A stretch of 64,000 nt of DNA from Streptomyces sp. ITFR-16 (GTDB lineage Bacteria; Actinomycetota; Actinomycetes; Streptomycetales; Streptomycetaceae): assembly GCF_031844705.1 (NCBI RefSeq), contig NZ_CP134609.1, forward strand, positions 4,712,001-4,776,000. The letters are read 5' to 3'. Under the pieces are notes generated by a model. The model searched no databases. It was not told where the DNA came from and worked only from the letters and a program-made list of their open reading frames with translations. The translations under genes were made by a program, and so were the position numbers. Every line of letters begins with the position of its first letter. Within the stretch, counting starts at the first letter, position 1. Below, in pieces: positions 8,549 to 17,123 of the stretch.

Positions 8549-9790
8549 ATGCTGCTCGCACTGGCCGTCGACCGCACCGGGTCGGGGCTGTGGGCCGCGT
8601 CCTCGGTCCTCTACCTCACCTTCGTGACGCATCTGAGCGCCCAGCAGATCGGGGTGCTGCTGGGCGCGGCCGGGGTGGCGGGCATCGCGGGTTCACCGCT
8701 CGCCGGGCGGCTGGCCGGCCGCTTCCCGGTGCGGCCGCTGCTCATCGGGTGTCATCTGGTGCGGCCGGCCACCCTGACCCTGGTGCTGCTCTGCACCGGC
8801 TTCGAGACGCTGCTGTCCGTCGTCGCGGTCACCTATCTGGGGGACCGGGCGGCCAAGACCCTGGAGATGCTGTTCGCCACCCGGGCTGCGGGCGAACGGC
8901 GGGCGGCCTACCAGGCGTTGTCCCGCAGCGCGGCCAACGCGGGATACGGCGTCGGCGCCGGACTCGCCGCCATCGGTCTGGCCGTCGGGACCACGGACGC
9001 CTATCGCGCCCTGATCCTCGGCAACGCCCTGTCCTTCGTCGTCGCCGCCGCGCTCGTGTGGCGGACGGGCGAGCCGGGCGGCCGGACGAGAGAGGTGGCG
9101 CGGACGGGGGGCGCGGTGGCCGCCCCCGGCGTGGTGACGTCCGGGCGGCCCAAGGGCCCCTGGCGGGACCGGGGTTATCTCCGCTTCGTCCTGCTCGACA
9201 TCCCGATGAACCTCGACGACTCGGTCCTCGGCGTCGGCCTGCCGCTCTGGCTCGTCTCCCGTACCTCCGCGCCGCACGCCCTCGTACCGGCGTTCCTGGT
9301 CATCAACACCGTGCTGGTCGTCGTGCTGCAACTGGCCGTGTCCAAAAGGGCCGAGGGTCCGCATCGCGCGGTCCGGGCGGTGCTGCTGTACGGCGTCCTG
9401 ATGTTCGTCTGCTGCGCCCTGGCGGCCGGGGCCGCCGGATGCGGCACCTGGGCGGCGGCCGCGGTGCTGCTCGCGGCGGCGGTGCTGGTCACGATGGCGG
9501 AGCTGATGCGGTCGGTCAGCTCCTGGGAGCTGGCCGTCCTGCTGGCGCCGCCGGACGAGCGGGCCGCGTATCTGGGGGTGGCCGGGATGGCGCAGTCCAT
9601 CCAGAAGTCCGCGGGCCCGCCGCTGCTGACCGGCGTGGTGATGGCCGCGGGGCCGGTGGGCTGGCTGGTGCTGGGGACGGTGGTGGCGGGGCTGGCGGTG
9701 GCACAGCAGCGGTCCTGCGCAAGCCGGTTGGGCCTGGGCGCCGCACCGGACCCGGCACACGCCGAGCCCGTACCTGCTCAGCGCCAGTAA
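8549..9790 (+). CDS. MFS transporter
   Basis: The product has 413 residues from the first ATG, with about twelve hydrophobic segments. The cytoplasmic loop motif between helices 2 and 3 (SPLAGRLAGRFPVRPLL) marks the major facilitator superfamily, probably a drug or small-molecule exporter. The true start is uncertain. The frame stays open and coding-like upstream to about 8423 (residues TARRGPGLLAQLRNPPGG before the ATG), but no ATG, GTG or TTG occurs there, so a rare start (CTG or ATA) or a sequence error is possible. Its 3' end overlaps the convergent siderophore reductase gene by 13 bp. Three palindromes just upstream suggest ligand-induced efflux. Confidence 0.8.
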   Translation: MLLALAVDRTGSGLWAASSVLYLTFVTHLSAQQIGVLLGAAGVAGIAGSPLAGRLAGRFPVRPLLIGCHLVRPATLTLVLLCTGFETLLSVVAVTYLGDRAAKTLEMLFATRAAGERRAAYQALSRSAANAGYGVGAGLAAIGLAVGTTDAYRALILGNALSFVVAAALVWRTGEPGGRTREVARTGGAVAAPGVVTSGRPKGPWRDRGYLRFVLLDIPMNLDDSVLGVGLPLWLVSRTSAPHALVPAFLVINTVLVVVLQLAVSKRAEGPHRAVRAVLLYGVLMFVCCALAAGAAGCGTWAAAAVLLAAAVLVTMAELMRSVSSWELAVLLAPPDERAAYLGVAGMAQSIQKSAGPPLLTGVVMAAGPVGWLVLGTVVAGLAVAQQRSCASRLGLGAAPDPAHAEPVPAQRQ

Positions 9791-10503
9791 CCCAGGGCGT
9801 GCACCCGCTCCTTGGTGACGGCCAGCTCCTTGCGCACGTACCCCGACAGGGACCGGGTCGTCGCCGTGTCGCAGGCGATCCAGACGTACGCGTCCGAGGT
9901 GTCGTCGCCCAGCAGCTGCGGGAGCGTGGACTTCACGGACGCGACCAGTGCGGCGCCCCGGTCGTGGCGCTCGACGCGGTGGAGCGTGTGGCGGGCGGGG
10001 TCCAGGCGGAGCGGCGGCTTCTCGTCCGACCCGGGCGCGGTCTCGAACCAGATCGTCGCCGGGGTCTCCGGGACGGCGTCCAGCAGGGAGTTGATCGCGG
10101 GCAGGGAAGCCGGGTCGCCGATCACGAAGAGGCGGGCGGGGGCCGGTTCGGGGAGGGAGAAGCCGGTGCCCTGGAGCGTCGCGTCGATGGTGTCGCCCGG
10201 CTCGGCCGCCCGGGCCCAGTCGGTCGCGGGTCCGTCGTGCAGGGCGAAGTCCAGGCTGAAGGTGCCGGCCTCCGGGTCGGGGTCGACCAGGGTGTAGGCG
10301 CGCTGATGCGGCTTCCCGGCCCGCTCGAACCAGAGCCGGACCCACATCGTCGGGTGCGCCCCGCCGGTCGCGGCGAGCAGCCCGCCATCGGTGACGTGCA
10401 CCCGCCGGAAGCCGTCGGTGACCTGCTCGGTCGCGGTCACGGTGAACGTGAAGTCCCGCCCCCGCATCAGCTTGAGGACGACGCCCTCCCAGCCATGCCC
10501 CAC
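9778..10503 (-). CDS. Siderophore-interacting protein (NAD(P)H ferric-siderophore reductase)
   Basis: The 241-residue product matches the SIP family: an N-terminal FAD-binding barrel with the R-A-Y-T/L flavin motif (HQRAYTLVDPD near residue 65), then the SIP C-terminal domain with the FVIGDPASLPAINSLL nucleotide region and a YVWIACDTATTRSLSGYVR tail. The family releases iron from ferric siderophores by reduction in the cytoplasm. The GTG at 10503 is chosen because the family begins shortly before LKLMRGRDFTFTVT. A strong iron box lies about 45 bp upstream, so the gene is probably repressed by a DmdR/IdeR-type regulator when iron is plentiful. Confidence 0.9.
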   Translation of the reverse strand: MGHGWEGVVLKLMRGRDFTFTVTATEQVTDGFRRVHVTDGGLLAATGGAHPTMWVRLWFERAGKPHQRAYTLVDPDPEAGTFSLDFALHDGPATDWARAAEPGDTIDATLQGTGFSLPEPAPARLFVIGDPASLPAINSLLDAVPETPATIWFETAPGSDEKPPLRLDPARHTLHRVERHDRGAALVASVKSTLPQLLGDDTSDAYVWIACDTATTRSLSGYVRKELAVTKERVHALGYWR

Positions 10504-10546
10504 AGCCGTACCCCCTTCGGTCCCGCACGTCGGTGATTCACTTTGC

Positions 10547-10565
10547 TTAGGTGAGCCTAACCTAA
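10547..10565. promoter_or_regulatory. Iron box (DmdR/IdeR operator) TTAGGTGAGCCTAACCTAA
   Basis: The 19-bp sequence differs from the actinobacterial iron-box consensus (TTAGGTTAGGCTAACCTAA) at two positions. It lies between the divergent siderophore reductase (start 10503) and the LLM gene (start 10690). The distance favours control of the reductase, though both could be affected. Confidence 0.85.
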
Positions 10566-10689
10566 ATATCAAGGACCGGGGAAGGCGCGCGCGGCGGCAG
10601 CGGCCGGGAGCCGGTGCGCGTGTCTCGGCTTTGCGGGACGGACGGCTTACGTTGGTGCCGCCACCAGACGACGACGGAGGTGCCTTCGT

Positions 10690-11535
10690 ATGCGGATCGC
10701 CACAACGATCTTCCTCACCGACGAAACGATCACACCGGTGCGGCTCGCGCACCAGCTGGAACAGCGGGGATTCGCCGGGCTCTATCTGCCGGAGCACACC
10801 CATATCCCGGCGGCCCGGGAGACCCCCTATCCGGCCGGCGGCGAGCTGCCGCCGGAGTACGGCCGCACCCTGGACCCCTTCGTCGCCCTCGCGCAGGCCG
10901 CCGCCGTGACCGAGCGGCTGGCCCTCGGCACCGGCATCACCCTGATCGCCCAGCACGACCCGATCGACCTGGCCAAGCAGATCGCCACCCTCGACCACCT
11001 CTCCGGCGGCCGCTTCACCCTGGGCCTCGGCTTCGGCTGGAATGTCGAGGAGGCGGCTGACCACGGTGTGACCTGGTCGACGCGCCGCGAGCTCGGCCGC
11101 GACCGGATGGCGCTGATGCGCGCCCTGTGGGCGGAGGAACCCACGGCGTACGAGGGCGAGTTCGGCTCGGTCCGCGCCAGCCACGCGTACCCGAAGCCGG
11201 TCCAGCAACCGCGCGGTCCGGTCTCCGGCCCGCGCACCCTGATCGGCGGCGCGGCCGGCCCCAAGCTCTTCGCGCACATCGCGGAGTACGCGGACGGCTG
11301 GCTCCCGATCGGCGGGCGCGGCCTGACGGAGTCCGTGCCGCGCCTGCGTACCGCCTGGGAGGCGGCCGGCCGCGACCCGAAGGACCTCCAGATCGTCCCG
11401 TACGCGGTCCTGCCGAGCGCGGGCAAGCTGGCGCACTACGCGGACCTCGGCATCGAGGAGGTCGTCCTCCAACTGCCCCCGGCGCCCGAGCCGGAGGTCC
11501 TGCGCGCGCTGGACGCGTACGCGGAGTTCCTCTAG
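10690..11535 (+). CDS. LLM-class F420-dependent oxidoreductase
   Basis: The 281-residue product starts MRIATTIFLTDETITPV and carries RGFAGLYLPEHTHIP, ERLALGTGITLIAQHDPI, ATLDHLSGGRFTLGLGFGW and FAHIAEYADGWLPIGG, the order seen in the short F420-dependent LLM enzymes. They reduce or oxidise small molecules with coenzyme F420, and the F420 precursor gene fbiC lies about 12 kb away. GGAGGT about ten bases upstream supports the ATG. It stands alone, with a perfect hairpin after its stop. The substrate is unknown. Confidence 0.85.
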   Translation: MRIATTIFLTDETITPVRLAHQLEQRGFAGLYLPEHTHIPAARETPYPAGGELPPEYGRTLDPFVALAQAAAVTERLALGTGITLIAQHDPIDLAKQIATLDHLSGGRFTLGLGFGWNVEEAADHGVTWSTRRELGRDRMALMRALWAEEPTAYEGEFGSVRASHAYPKPVQQPRGPVSGPRTLIGGAAGPKLFAHIAEYADGWLPIGGRGLTESVPRLRTAWEAAGRDPKDLQIVPYAVLPSAGKLAHYADLGIEEVVLQLPPAPEPEVLRALDAYAEFL

Positions 11536-11550
11536 GGGCGCCGGCCGCCC

Positions 11551-11586
11551 CGGGCTCGGGCCGGGCGGGCGGCGGGCCCGAGCCCG
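11551..11586. terminator. Hairpin terminator between convergent genes
   Basis: Perfect 12-bp arms (CGGGCTCGGGCC at 11551-11562 and its complement at 11575-11586) enclose a 12-base loop, 15 bp after the LLM stop. There is no clear T-run, which is usual for Streptomyces. Confidence 0.6.
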
Positions 11587-11668
11587 TCCATCAGGAGGTC
11601 CGGCAGCCGGCCGGCCTTGGCCTCGTGCTCGGGCCGGGGGGCCACGGACTCGGCCGACGGTGCTGTTC

Positions 11669-12160
11669 TCAGTACGCGTCCGGGGCCCCGCCCCGCCGGA
11701 GCCGGTGGGCGCCCCACGCCAGCAGCCCGCCCCCGACGGCGACCCCGCCCACGCCCGTGCCGACGACGCCGCCCGAGTGGGCGATCCAGCGGTCGCCGAC
11801 CGGCGAGCGCGAGGCGGTGACGTGGTCCGGGTCGTGGCGGCCGTCGTGCTCGACGAACATCAGCTCCGTGCGGCGGAGCGGCTGCGGCGGCTTCAGATCG
11901 TCCCGCCCGCGCAGGGCGTCCAGTTCGGCCCGGCGCCGGGCCGCCTCGTTGGCGGCGGTCTGGGCCGCGCTCTCGCCCCGGCAGTGCCACACCGTGCCGC
12001 CCTTGACGGACACGGAGTCGCACGAGATCCGGCGGAACGTCTGCGTCTCCAGCCCGAGCGTCCCCGTGCCGGTCGCGATGACGCCTGTACCCAAGGCGAC
12101 GACGGCCAGCCCGGCGGCCCCCAGCCCGGCCCCGACCGCTCTCCCGCGTTCCCACCGCAT
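11669..12160 (-). CDS. Small membrane-anchored hypothetical protein
   Basis: The 163-residue product is not in a family I recognise. It starts MRWERGRAVGAGLG and has one hydrophobic segment near residues 8-30. A polar extracytoplasmic-looking middle with two cysteines follows (SCDSVSV and WHCRGE, possibly a disulphide), and a second hydrophobic stretch lies near the C-terminus (GGVVGTGVGGVAVGGGLLAW). This suggests two membrane passes around a small outer domain. A G-rich ribosome site precedes the ATG at 12160. It is transcribed in the same direction as nothing nearby except the next minus-strand gene. Confidence 0.6.
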   Translation of the reverse strand: MRWERGRAVGAGLGAAGLAVVALGTGVIATGTGTLGLETQTFRRISCDSVSVKGGTVWHCRGESAAQTAANEAARRRAELDALRGRDDLKPPQPLRRTELMFVEHDGRHDPDHVTASRSPVGDRWIAHSGGVVGTGVGGVAVGGGLLAWGAHRLRRGGAPDAY

Positions 12161-12234
12161 GATGTTCCCCCCCCGTTGCTCCGACCGCCGGCCGGCCGGT
12201 GCGTGTCGCCTTGATACCCGCAACATCGCCCGTT

Positions 12235-12663
12235 TCAGTCCGAGTTGCACCACACCAGCATCGCGGGGCCGTCCGGCGTGATCACGGGGACCCATGCCTC
12301 GTCGGCCTCGCGGATCCGGCTCTCGTCCAGCCGCAGGAGGTGCGGCTCCTCGGCGACTCCGTCGCAGGCCCAGTAGCCGATCGCCTCGACCGGCTCGCGG
12401 AGCCAGTCCCGCTCGTCGTCGGTCCACGTACGGTTCCAGGTGCCGGCGCCGCGGAAATGGCGCTCGAACAGCTCGCGCAGCGCGGCCAGTTGATCAGGGG
12501 CGGACAGCGGGACCAGGAAGCCCTCGACCTGGCCCTGTTGGCAGGCGGTGCCGCCGTACTGCTGTTGGTAGAAGACTCCGGTCGGCGCCTCGACCACCGC
12601 GTGGAGCCAGCCACCGCCGCTTCCGCCGTCGGGGTCGAGGAAGACGAAGCGCCGGAAGGTCAT
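12235..12663 (-). CDS. Hypothetical protein resembling DUF6210
   Basis: The 142-residue soluble protein starts MTFRRFVFLDPDGGSGGGW. The stretch EAPTGVFYQQQYGGTAC followed by QGQVEGFLVPL is what I associate with the DUF6210 family of Streptomyces. The function is unknown. The charged C-terminal half ends in AMLVWCNSD. The start at 12663 is the only ATG at the beginning of the conserved region. It is divergent from the phosphotransferase-like gene, with under 90 bp between them. Confidence 0.6.
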   Translation of the reverse strand: MTFRRFVFLDPDGGSGGGWLHAVVEAPTGVFYQQQYGGTACQQGQVEGFLVPLSAPDQLAALRELFERHFRGAGTWNRTWTDDERDWLREPVEAIGYWACDGVAEEPHLLRLDESRIREADEAWVPVITPDGPAMLVWCNSD

Positions 12664-12749
12664 GGCGACAGTGTCCCGCGCCGCCCCCCGCCGGCGCCAC
12701 CTGGTAAAACACCGTGGAACCGCGCCCCACGTGGTGGTGGAATGGCGCG

Positions 12750-13760
12750 ATGTACGAGGAGACGTCGGTGGAGACGGTGGACCGCGGGCAGTACCCGGAC
12801 GCGGTGACCCCCTGGGAGGACCCGGACTGGCGGGCGGACGCGCTCGCCTGGGCGGAGCGCGGGCTCGCCGCCCAGGGGCCGCGCCGGGCGCGGCGGCTGT
12901 CCGTGCGCCTGCGGCCCTGGTCGGTCCTGATCCGTATGACGGCCGACGGCGCACCGGACACCTGGTTCAAGGCGAACCCGCCCGCGAGCGCCTTCGAGGC
13001 CGGGCTGACCGAGGCACTGGCGCGCTGGGCGCCCGGCCAGGTGCTCGCACCGCTCGCCGTGGACGCGGACCGGGGCTGGTCCCTGCTCCCGGACGGCGGC
13101 ACGCTCTTCCGGGACGCGCACCTGACCGCCGAAGCGGGCGAACGGGCCTGGGCACAGGCGCTGTACCAGTACGGGACGATGCAGCGCGCGCTCTGCTCCC
13201 GTACCGCCGAGATCGCCCGGCTCGGTGTCCCCGACGCCCGCCTGGCGGTCCTGCCCGCGCTCTTCGACGGGCTGGTCCGGGACAACCCCGTCCTGGACCC
13301 CGAGACCCGCACCGCACTGCACCGGCTGCGCCCGCGCGTAGAGGAGTGGTGCGACGAGCTCGCGGCGATCGGCATCCCGGACACCCTCGACCACGCGGAC
13401 CTGCACGACGGCCAGCTCTTCGCCCCTGCCCCGGGCCGCTTCACGTTCTTCGACTGGGGCGACGCGGCGGTCTCCCACCCCTTCTGCAGCCTGCTCGTGC
13501 CGCTGCGCCGGGCGGGCGAACAGTACGGACCCCATGTCCTGCCCCGGCTCCGCGACGCCTACCTGGACGCCTGGTCCGGCATGGGCGCCCCCGGCATAGA
13601 CCTGCGCCACGGCGCAAGCCTGGCCTGGCGCCTGGGCGCGATAGGCCGCGCCTGCTCCTGGGGCCGCCTCTTCCCCTCGGCCCCCGCCTCCCTGACGGCC
13701 CGCGCGGACACGGAGGCGGCGGGGTGGCTGACGGGGATGCTGGGGGACCCCGCGCTCTAG
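12750..13760 (+). CDS. Phosphotransferase-fold (APH-like) protein
   Basis: The 336-residue product ends in an aminoglycoside-phosphotransferase/kinase-like core. The catalytic-loop region reads DHADLHDGQLF (the Asp is kept, but the usual metal-binding Asn of the HGDxxxxN pattern is Gln here), and the metal Asp follows in FFDWGDAAV. The N-terminal lobe is weakly conserved (TWFKANPPAS may hold the ATP-binding Lys). Its substrate cannot be inferred. The ATG at 12750 is preferred, but a GTG at 12714 is in frame. It runs divergently from the preceding gene. Confidence 0.7.
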   Translation: MYEETSVETVDRGQYPDAVTPWEDPDWRADALAWAERGLAAQGPRRARRLSVRLRPWSVLIRMTADGAPDTWFKANPPASAFEAGLTEALARWAPGQVLAPLAVDADRGWSLLPDGGTLFRDAHLTAEAGERAWAQALYQYGTMQRALCSRTAEIARLGVPDARLAVLPALFDGLVRDNPVLDPETRTALHRLRPRVEEWCDELAAIGIPDTLDHADLHDGQLFAPAPGRFTFFDWGDAAVSHPFCSLLVPLRRAGEQYGPHVLPRLRDAYLDAWSGMGAPGIDLRHGASLAWRLGAIGRACSWGRLFPSAPASLTARADTEAAGWLTGMLGDPAL

Positions 13761-13950
13761 CCTGCCCAGGAACGCGCGGCGGCGGGGGATCGCCGGGTTG
13801 GTGACGGACGGGGTGATCCGGGGGCTCGCCGAGGTGCGGGCTTGCGGAGAACGGCTTCACCGGCTGAGTTCTCGGGTCCGGGTCCGCCCCGGGGCGAGTG
13901 GTAGCTTGGCCCGCCAGGTAGGTGGCATGAACACTCAACCGGGGGGACCC

Positions 13951-14613
13951 ATGCGGCAGTCGGTGCGCAACAGGACCGTGATGCGAACCGCGGTAGGGGC
14001 GGTGGCCGTGCTCCTGGCCACCGGGTGTTCGGTGAGCGTGGGTTCCAAGGAAGTGAAGAAGACCGAGGTCGCGGCGCAGGCCAAGACGGCTCTGGGCAAG
14101 AAGGTCGGCAGTGAGCCCGACGACGTGACCTGCGAGGACGACCTCAAGGCCGAGGTCGGCGCGACCGTGCGGTGCACGGTCACCTCGGGCGGCGCGAAGC
14201 TGGGCATGACGGCCACCGCGAAGTCGGTCGACGGCGACAAGGTCGACATGGACTTCAAGGTCGACGACGCCCCCGGCGCGGGCGGCTCCGCCGACCTCCA
14301 GCCCAGCGACTCCGCCCGGCCCACCTACGCCCCGAGCTCCGACGCCCCGAGCTCCGACGCCCCGAGCACCGGCGCCCAGTCGGTGAGCAGGGCCGAGGTC
14401 GCCCGCCAGGGCAAGGCCGCCCTCGCCGCGCAGGTGGGCCGCGAGCCCGACGCCTTCACCTGCCCCACGGACCTCCCGGCCCGGGTCGGCGCCCAGATCC
14501 GCTGCCAACTGGCCGACGGCGGGAAGCAGTACGGGGTGACGGTCACCGCGACCTCGGTCGTCGGCGGCCAGGTGAAGATGGACTTCAAGGTCGACACCAC
14601 CCCGAAGGACTGA
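13951..14613 (+). CDS. Lipoprotein with two DUF4333 domains
   Basis: The 220-residue product starts MRQSVRNRTV. It has a hydrophobic signal and a lipobox (LLATGC, Cys at residue 26), so it is likely anchored to the outer face of the membrane. Two similar domains follow: VAAQAKTALGKKVGSEPDD... with paired cysteines, and VARQGKAALAAQVGREPDA..., also with paired cysteines. They are joined by a Ser/Pro/Ala linker containing a short PSSDA repeat. Each domain fits DUF4333, an actinobacterial extracytoplasmic domain of unknown function. G-rich sequence lies just before 13951, and an in-frame ATG at 13927 is the alternative. It converges on helR. Confidence 0.8.
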   Translation: MRQSVRNRTVMRTAVGAVAVLLATGCSVSVGSKEVKKTEVAAQAKTALGKKVGSEPDDVTCEDDLKAEVGATVRCTVTSGGAKLGMTATAKSVDGDKVDMDFKVDDAPGAGGSADLQPSDSARPTYAPSSDAPSSDAPSTGAQSVSRAEVARQGKAALAAQVGREPDAFTCPTDLPARVGAQIRCQLADGGKQYGVTVTATSVVGGQVKMDFKVDTTPKD

Positions 14614-14657
14614 CCGTCAGGCGCTGAGCCCGGCCGGCCGGACGTCTCGGGGACCCG

Positions 14658-16826
14658 TCACGCTCCCGTCAGGATCACCAGTTCCCGGGTGGCCCGCGTC
14701 ATCGCCACATAGCGGTCCACCGCCCCCTCGATGCCCCGGCCGAAGGTCTCCGGGTCGATGAGGATCACCAGGTCGAACTCCAGGCCCTTCGACAGCGTCG
14801 GGGTCAGGGAGCGGACGCGGGGGGACGCGGGGCGGAAGGCCGGGGCGCCGATCACGCAGGCCGTGCCGTCGGGGTGTGTGCTCAGCCAGGTGGAGAGGAC
14901 GTCGTCCCGGTCCGACGCGCGGCCGTGGCGCACCGGGATGCCGCCCGTGCGGATGGACGTCGGCACGTTCGCGTCCGGGAGCGCGGCACGGATCACCGGT
15001 TCCGCTTCCGACATGATCTCCTCCGGCGTCCGGTAGTTGACGTTCAGGGAGGTCAGCGTGATGCGGTCGAAGCCGACCCGCTCCAGCCGCTCCCGCCAGG
15101 ACTCCGTGAAGCCGTGGCGGGCCTGGGCGCGGTCGCCCACGACGGTGAAGCTGCGCGACGGGCACCGCTGGAGCAGCATCTGCCACTCCGCGTCCGTCAG
15201 TTCCTGCGCCTCGTCCACGACCACATGCGCGAACGGGCCCGCGAGCAGGTCCGGTTCGGCCGTCGACAGCGCGTCCGGGTCGAGCAGCGTCTCCTGGAGG
15301 TCCCGCCCCCGCAGCATCCCCACCGCGCCCTGGCTCTCGTCGATCTCGGCGTTCTCCAGCAGGCTGTCGATGGACTCGGCCCGCCGCGCCCGTTCGGCGG
15401 CGGCCGCCGCCTCGTTGCGGCGTCTGCGGCGGGCCGCCTCCGGGTCGCCCAGCCGCTGCCGGGCCGCGTCCAGGATCGGCAGGTCGGACACCGTCCACGC
15501 CTGCGCGTCCGCCCGCTGGAGCCGCTTCACCTCGTCCGCGTCCAGCCACGGCGCGCACGTGCGCAGATACGCGGGCACCGACCACAGGTCCCCGACGACG
15601 TCCGCCGCCTCCAGCAGCGGCCACGCGCTGTTCAGCGCCGCCGTCAGCTCCTGGTTCCGGAACAGCGACGCCCGCACCAGCTCCTCCGGAACCTCCTCGT
15701 CCTCGTGCTTCTCGGCCAGGATCGTGATCAGCTCCTCCTGGATCACGTCCCGCGCCTCGTTGTGCGGCACCCCCGGCGCCGACTCGAACGCCACCGCCCA
15801 CTCACCGGCTGTCAGCCGGACGTCGGACCACTGCGTCGAAACCGTCATTCCCTTCGCCGGCGGCGTCTCGTAGAACGCCACCGCCGCCTCTACCGCCTTC
15901 ACCAGCCGCGCCGATGCCTTCAGCCGCGCCACCTCCGGGTCGCGCTCGCTCACCGCCCCGGCTCCCTCGGCCACCATGTCCCGCAGGGTGCACGTCTGCA
16001 CCCCCTCCTCCCCGAGGCTCGGCAGCACATCGGCCACATATCCCAGGTACGGCTGGTGCGGTCCGACGAACAGCACCCCGCCCCGGTGGTGCCCCAGCCG
16101 GGGATCGGAGTAGAGCAGGTACGCGGACCGGTGCAGCGCGACCACCGTCTTGCCCGTCCCCGGCCCCCCGTCCACCACCAGCGCGCCCCGCGACCCCGCC
16201 CGGATGATCGCGTCCTGGTCCGCCTGGATCGTGCCGAGCACGTCCCGCATCCGGGCCGACCGGTTGCTCCCCAGGCTCGCGATGAACGCCGACTGGTCGT
16301 CCAGCGCCGCATGCCCCGCGAAACCGTCCGGTGTGAACACCTCGTCCCAGTAGTCGCTGATCCGGCCCCCGGTCCAGCGGTACCGGCGGCGGCTGGCCAG
16401 CCCCATCGGGTTGCCGTGGGTCGCCCCGAAGAACGGCTCGGCGGCGGGCGAGCGCCAGTCCAGCAGCAGCCTGCGGCCCTCGCTGTCCGTGAGGCCCAGC
16501 CGTCCCACGTACACCGGCTCCGCGCCGTCCGTGCCGACCATGTGCCCGAGGCACAGGTCCAGCCCGAAGCGGCGCAGCGTACGCAGGCGGGCGGTCAGGC
16601 GGTGGATCTCCGCGTCCCTGTCCATCGCCTGCCGCCCCACACCGCCCGGTGCCCTGCGGGCGGTCGCGAGGGCGTCGGACAGTTCCGCGATCGACTGCTC
16701 AAGGCACGCCGCGACCGCCGCGAAGTGCTCCTCGTCCGCCGCGATCAGCGCCGGGTCGGCCTTGGCGGACAGGCGCTCGGGAAGGTCGAAGGCAGGGGTG
16801 GTGGGCAGGGGGTTCAGCTCTCGCAC
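14658..16826 (-). CDS. helR: RNA polymerase recycling motor ATPase HelR (HelD-like)
   Basis: The 722-residue superfamily-1 helicase-like protein has an N-terminal coiled-coil arm (residues about 20-90, charged and helical) and Walker A GGPGTGKTVVALH near residue 215. It also has Walker B VVVDEAQELTD in the second half and late motifs (VVGDRAQARHG, TSLNVNYRTPEEI). The family removes stalled RNA polymerase from DNA. In Streptomyces the HelR branch also protects polymerase from rifamycins by displacing the drug. GTG at 16826 is chosen because a GGGAGA site precedes it and the family N-terminus begins nearby. A rifamycin-associated palindrome lies about 60 bp upstream, which strongly supports the HelR call over plain HelD or UvrD. 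Confidence 0.88.
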   Translation of the reverse strand: MRELNPLPTTPAFDLPERLSAKADPALIAADEEHFAAVAACLEQSIAELSDALATARRAPGGVGRQAMDRDAEIHRLTARLRTLRRFGLDLCLGHMVGTDGAEPVYVGRLGLTDSEGRRLLLDWRSPAAEPFFGATHGNPMGLASRRRYRWTGGRISDYWDEVFTPDGFAGHAALDDQSAFIASLGSNRSARMRDVLGTIQADQDAIIRAGSRGALVVDGGPGTGKTVVALHRSAYLLYSDPRLGHHRGGVLFVGPHQPYLGYVADVLPSLGEEGVQTCTLRDMVAEGAGAVSERDPEVARLKASARLVKAVEAAVAFYETPPAKGMTVSTQWSDVRLTAGEWAVAFESAPGVPHNEARDVIQEELITILAEKHEDEEVPEELVRASLFRNQELTAALNSAWPLLEAADVVGDLWSVPAYLRTCAPWLDADEVKRLQRADAQAWTVSDLPILDAARQRLGDPEAARRRRRNEAAAAAERARRAESIDSLLENAEIDESQGAVGMLRGRDLQETLLDPDALSTAEPDLLAGPFAHVVVDEAQELTDAEWQMLLQRCPSRSFTVVGDRAQARHGFTESWRERLERVGFDRITLTSLNVNYRTPEEIMSEAEPVIRAALPDANVPTSIRTGGIPVRHGRASDRDDVLSTWLSTHPDGTACVIGAPAFRPASPRVRSLTPTLSKGLEFDLVILIDPETFGRGIEGAVDRYVAMTRATRELVILTGA

Positions 16827-16885
16827 TACGCAAATCTCCCAAATGCCGCAGGGTGCCGGCTCAGGCCAGCGATTCTGAGGCACGA

Positions 16886-16910
16886 GGGGGGTCTTGCGGC
16901 AAGGCCCCCC
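16886..16910. promoter_or_regulatory. Rifamycin-associated element (RAE) upstream of helR
   Basis: The inner palindrome CTTGCGGCAAG is flanked by G and C runs, and 16888-16907 matches the RAE consensus as I remember it with one mismatch. RAEs mark promoters of rifamycin-inducible resistance genes in actinomycetes. It lies between helR and the upstream regulator genes. The A/T-rich CATATAG stretch on the minus strand at about 16915-16922 may be the promoter -10. The remaining 200 bp to 17123 hold no other gene that I can support. Confidence 0.82.
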
Positions 16911-17123
16911 ATGCGCTATATGTTGAGAGTGGCAAGGGGTGGGTTGTCCCCCTGTTCGCCGCCCGACTCTCTTCGCACTCCCCGCAGCGGCCCGCTTCCG
17001 CCTCCCTGAACGCGCGATCACAGCCCTCGCAGCTCTGGAACGGCAGGGGCCGGTACGCGGTGGTCAGAGGCACCCCGGTCGACCGCGTCGCGGCGGTCCA
17101 CGACGCGGTGTTCCGGGTGCGGG

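Noticed and set aside
8455..10536. Long plus-strand frame starting with GTG 8455 through the MFS and reductase region
   Set aside because: It crosses two genes in the wrong register and is Arg/Gly-rich; only the register from 8549 shows membrane helices.
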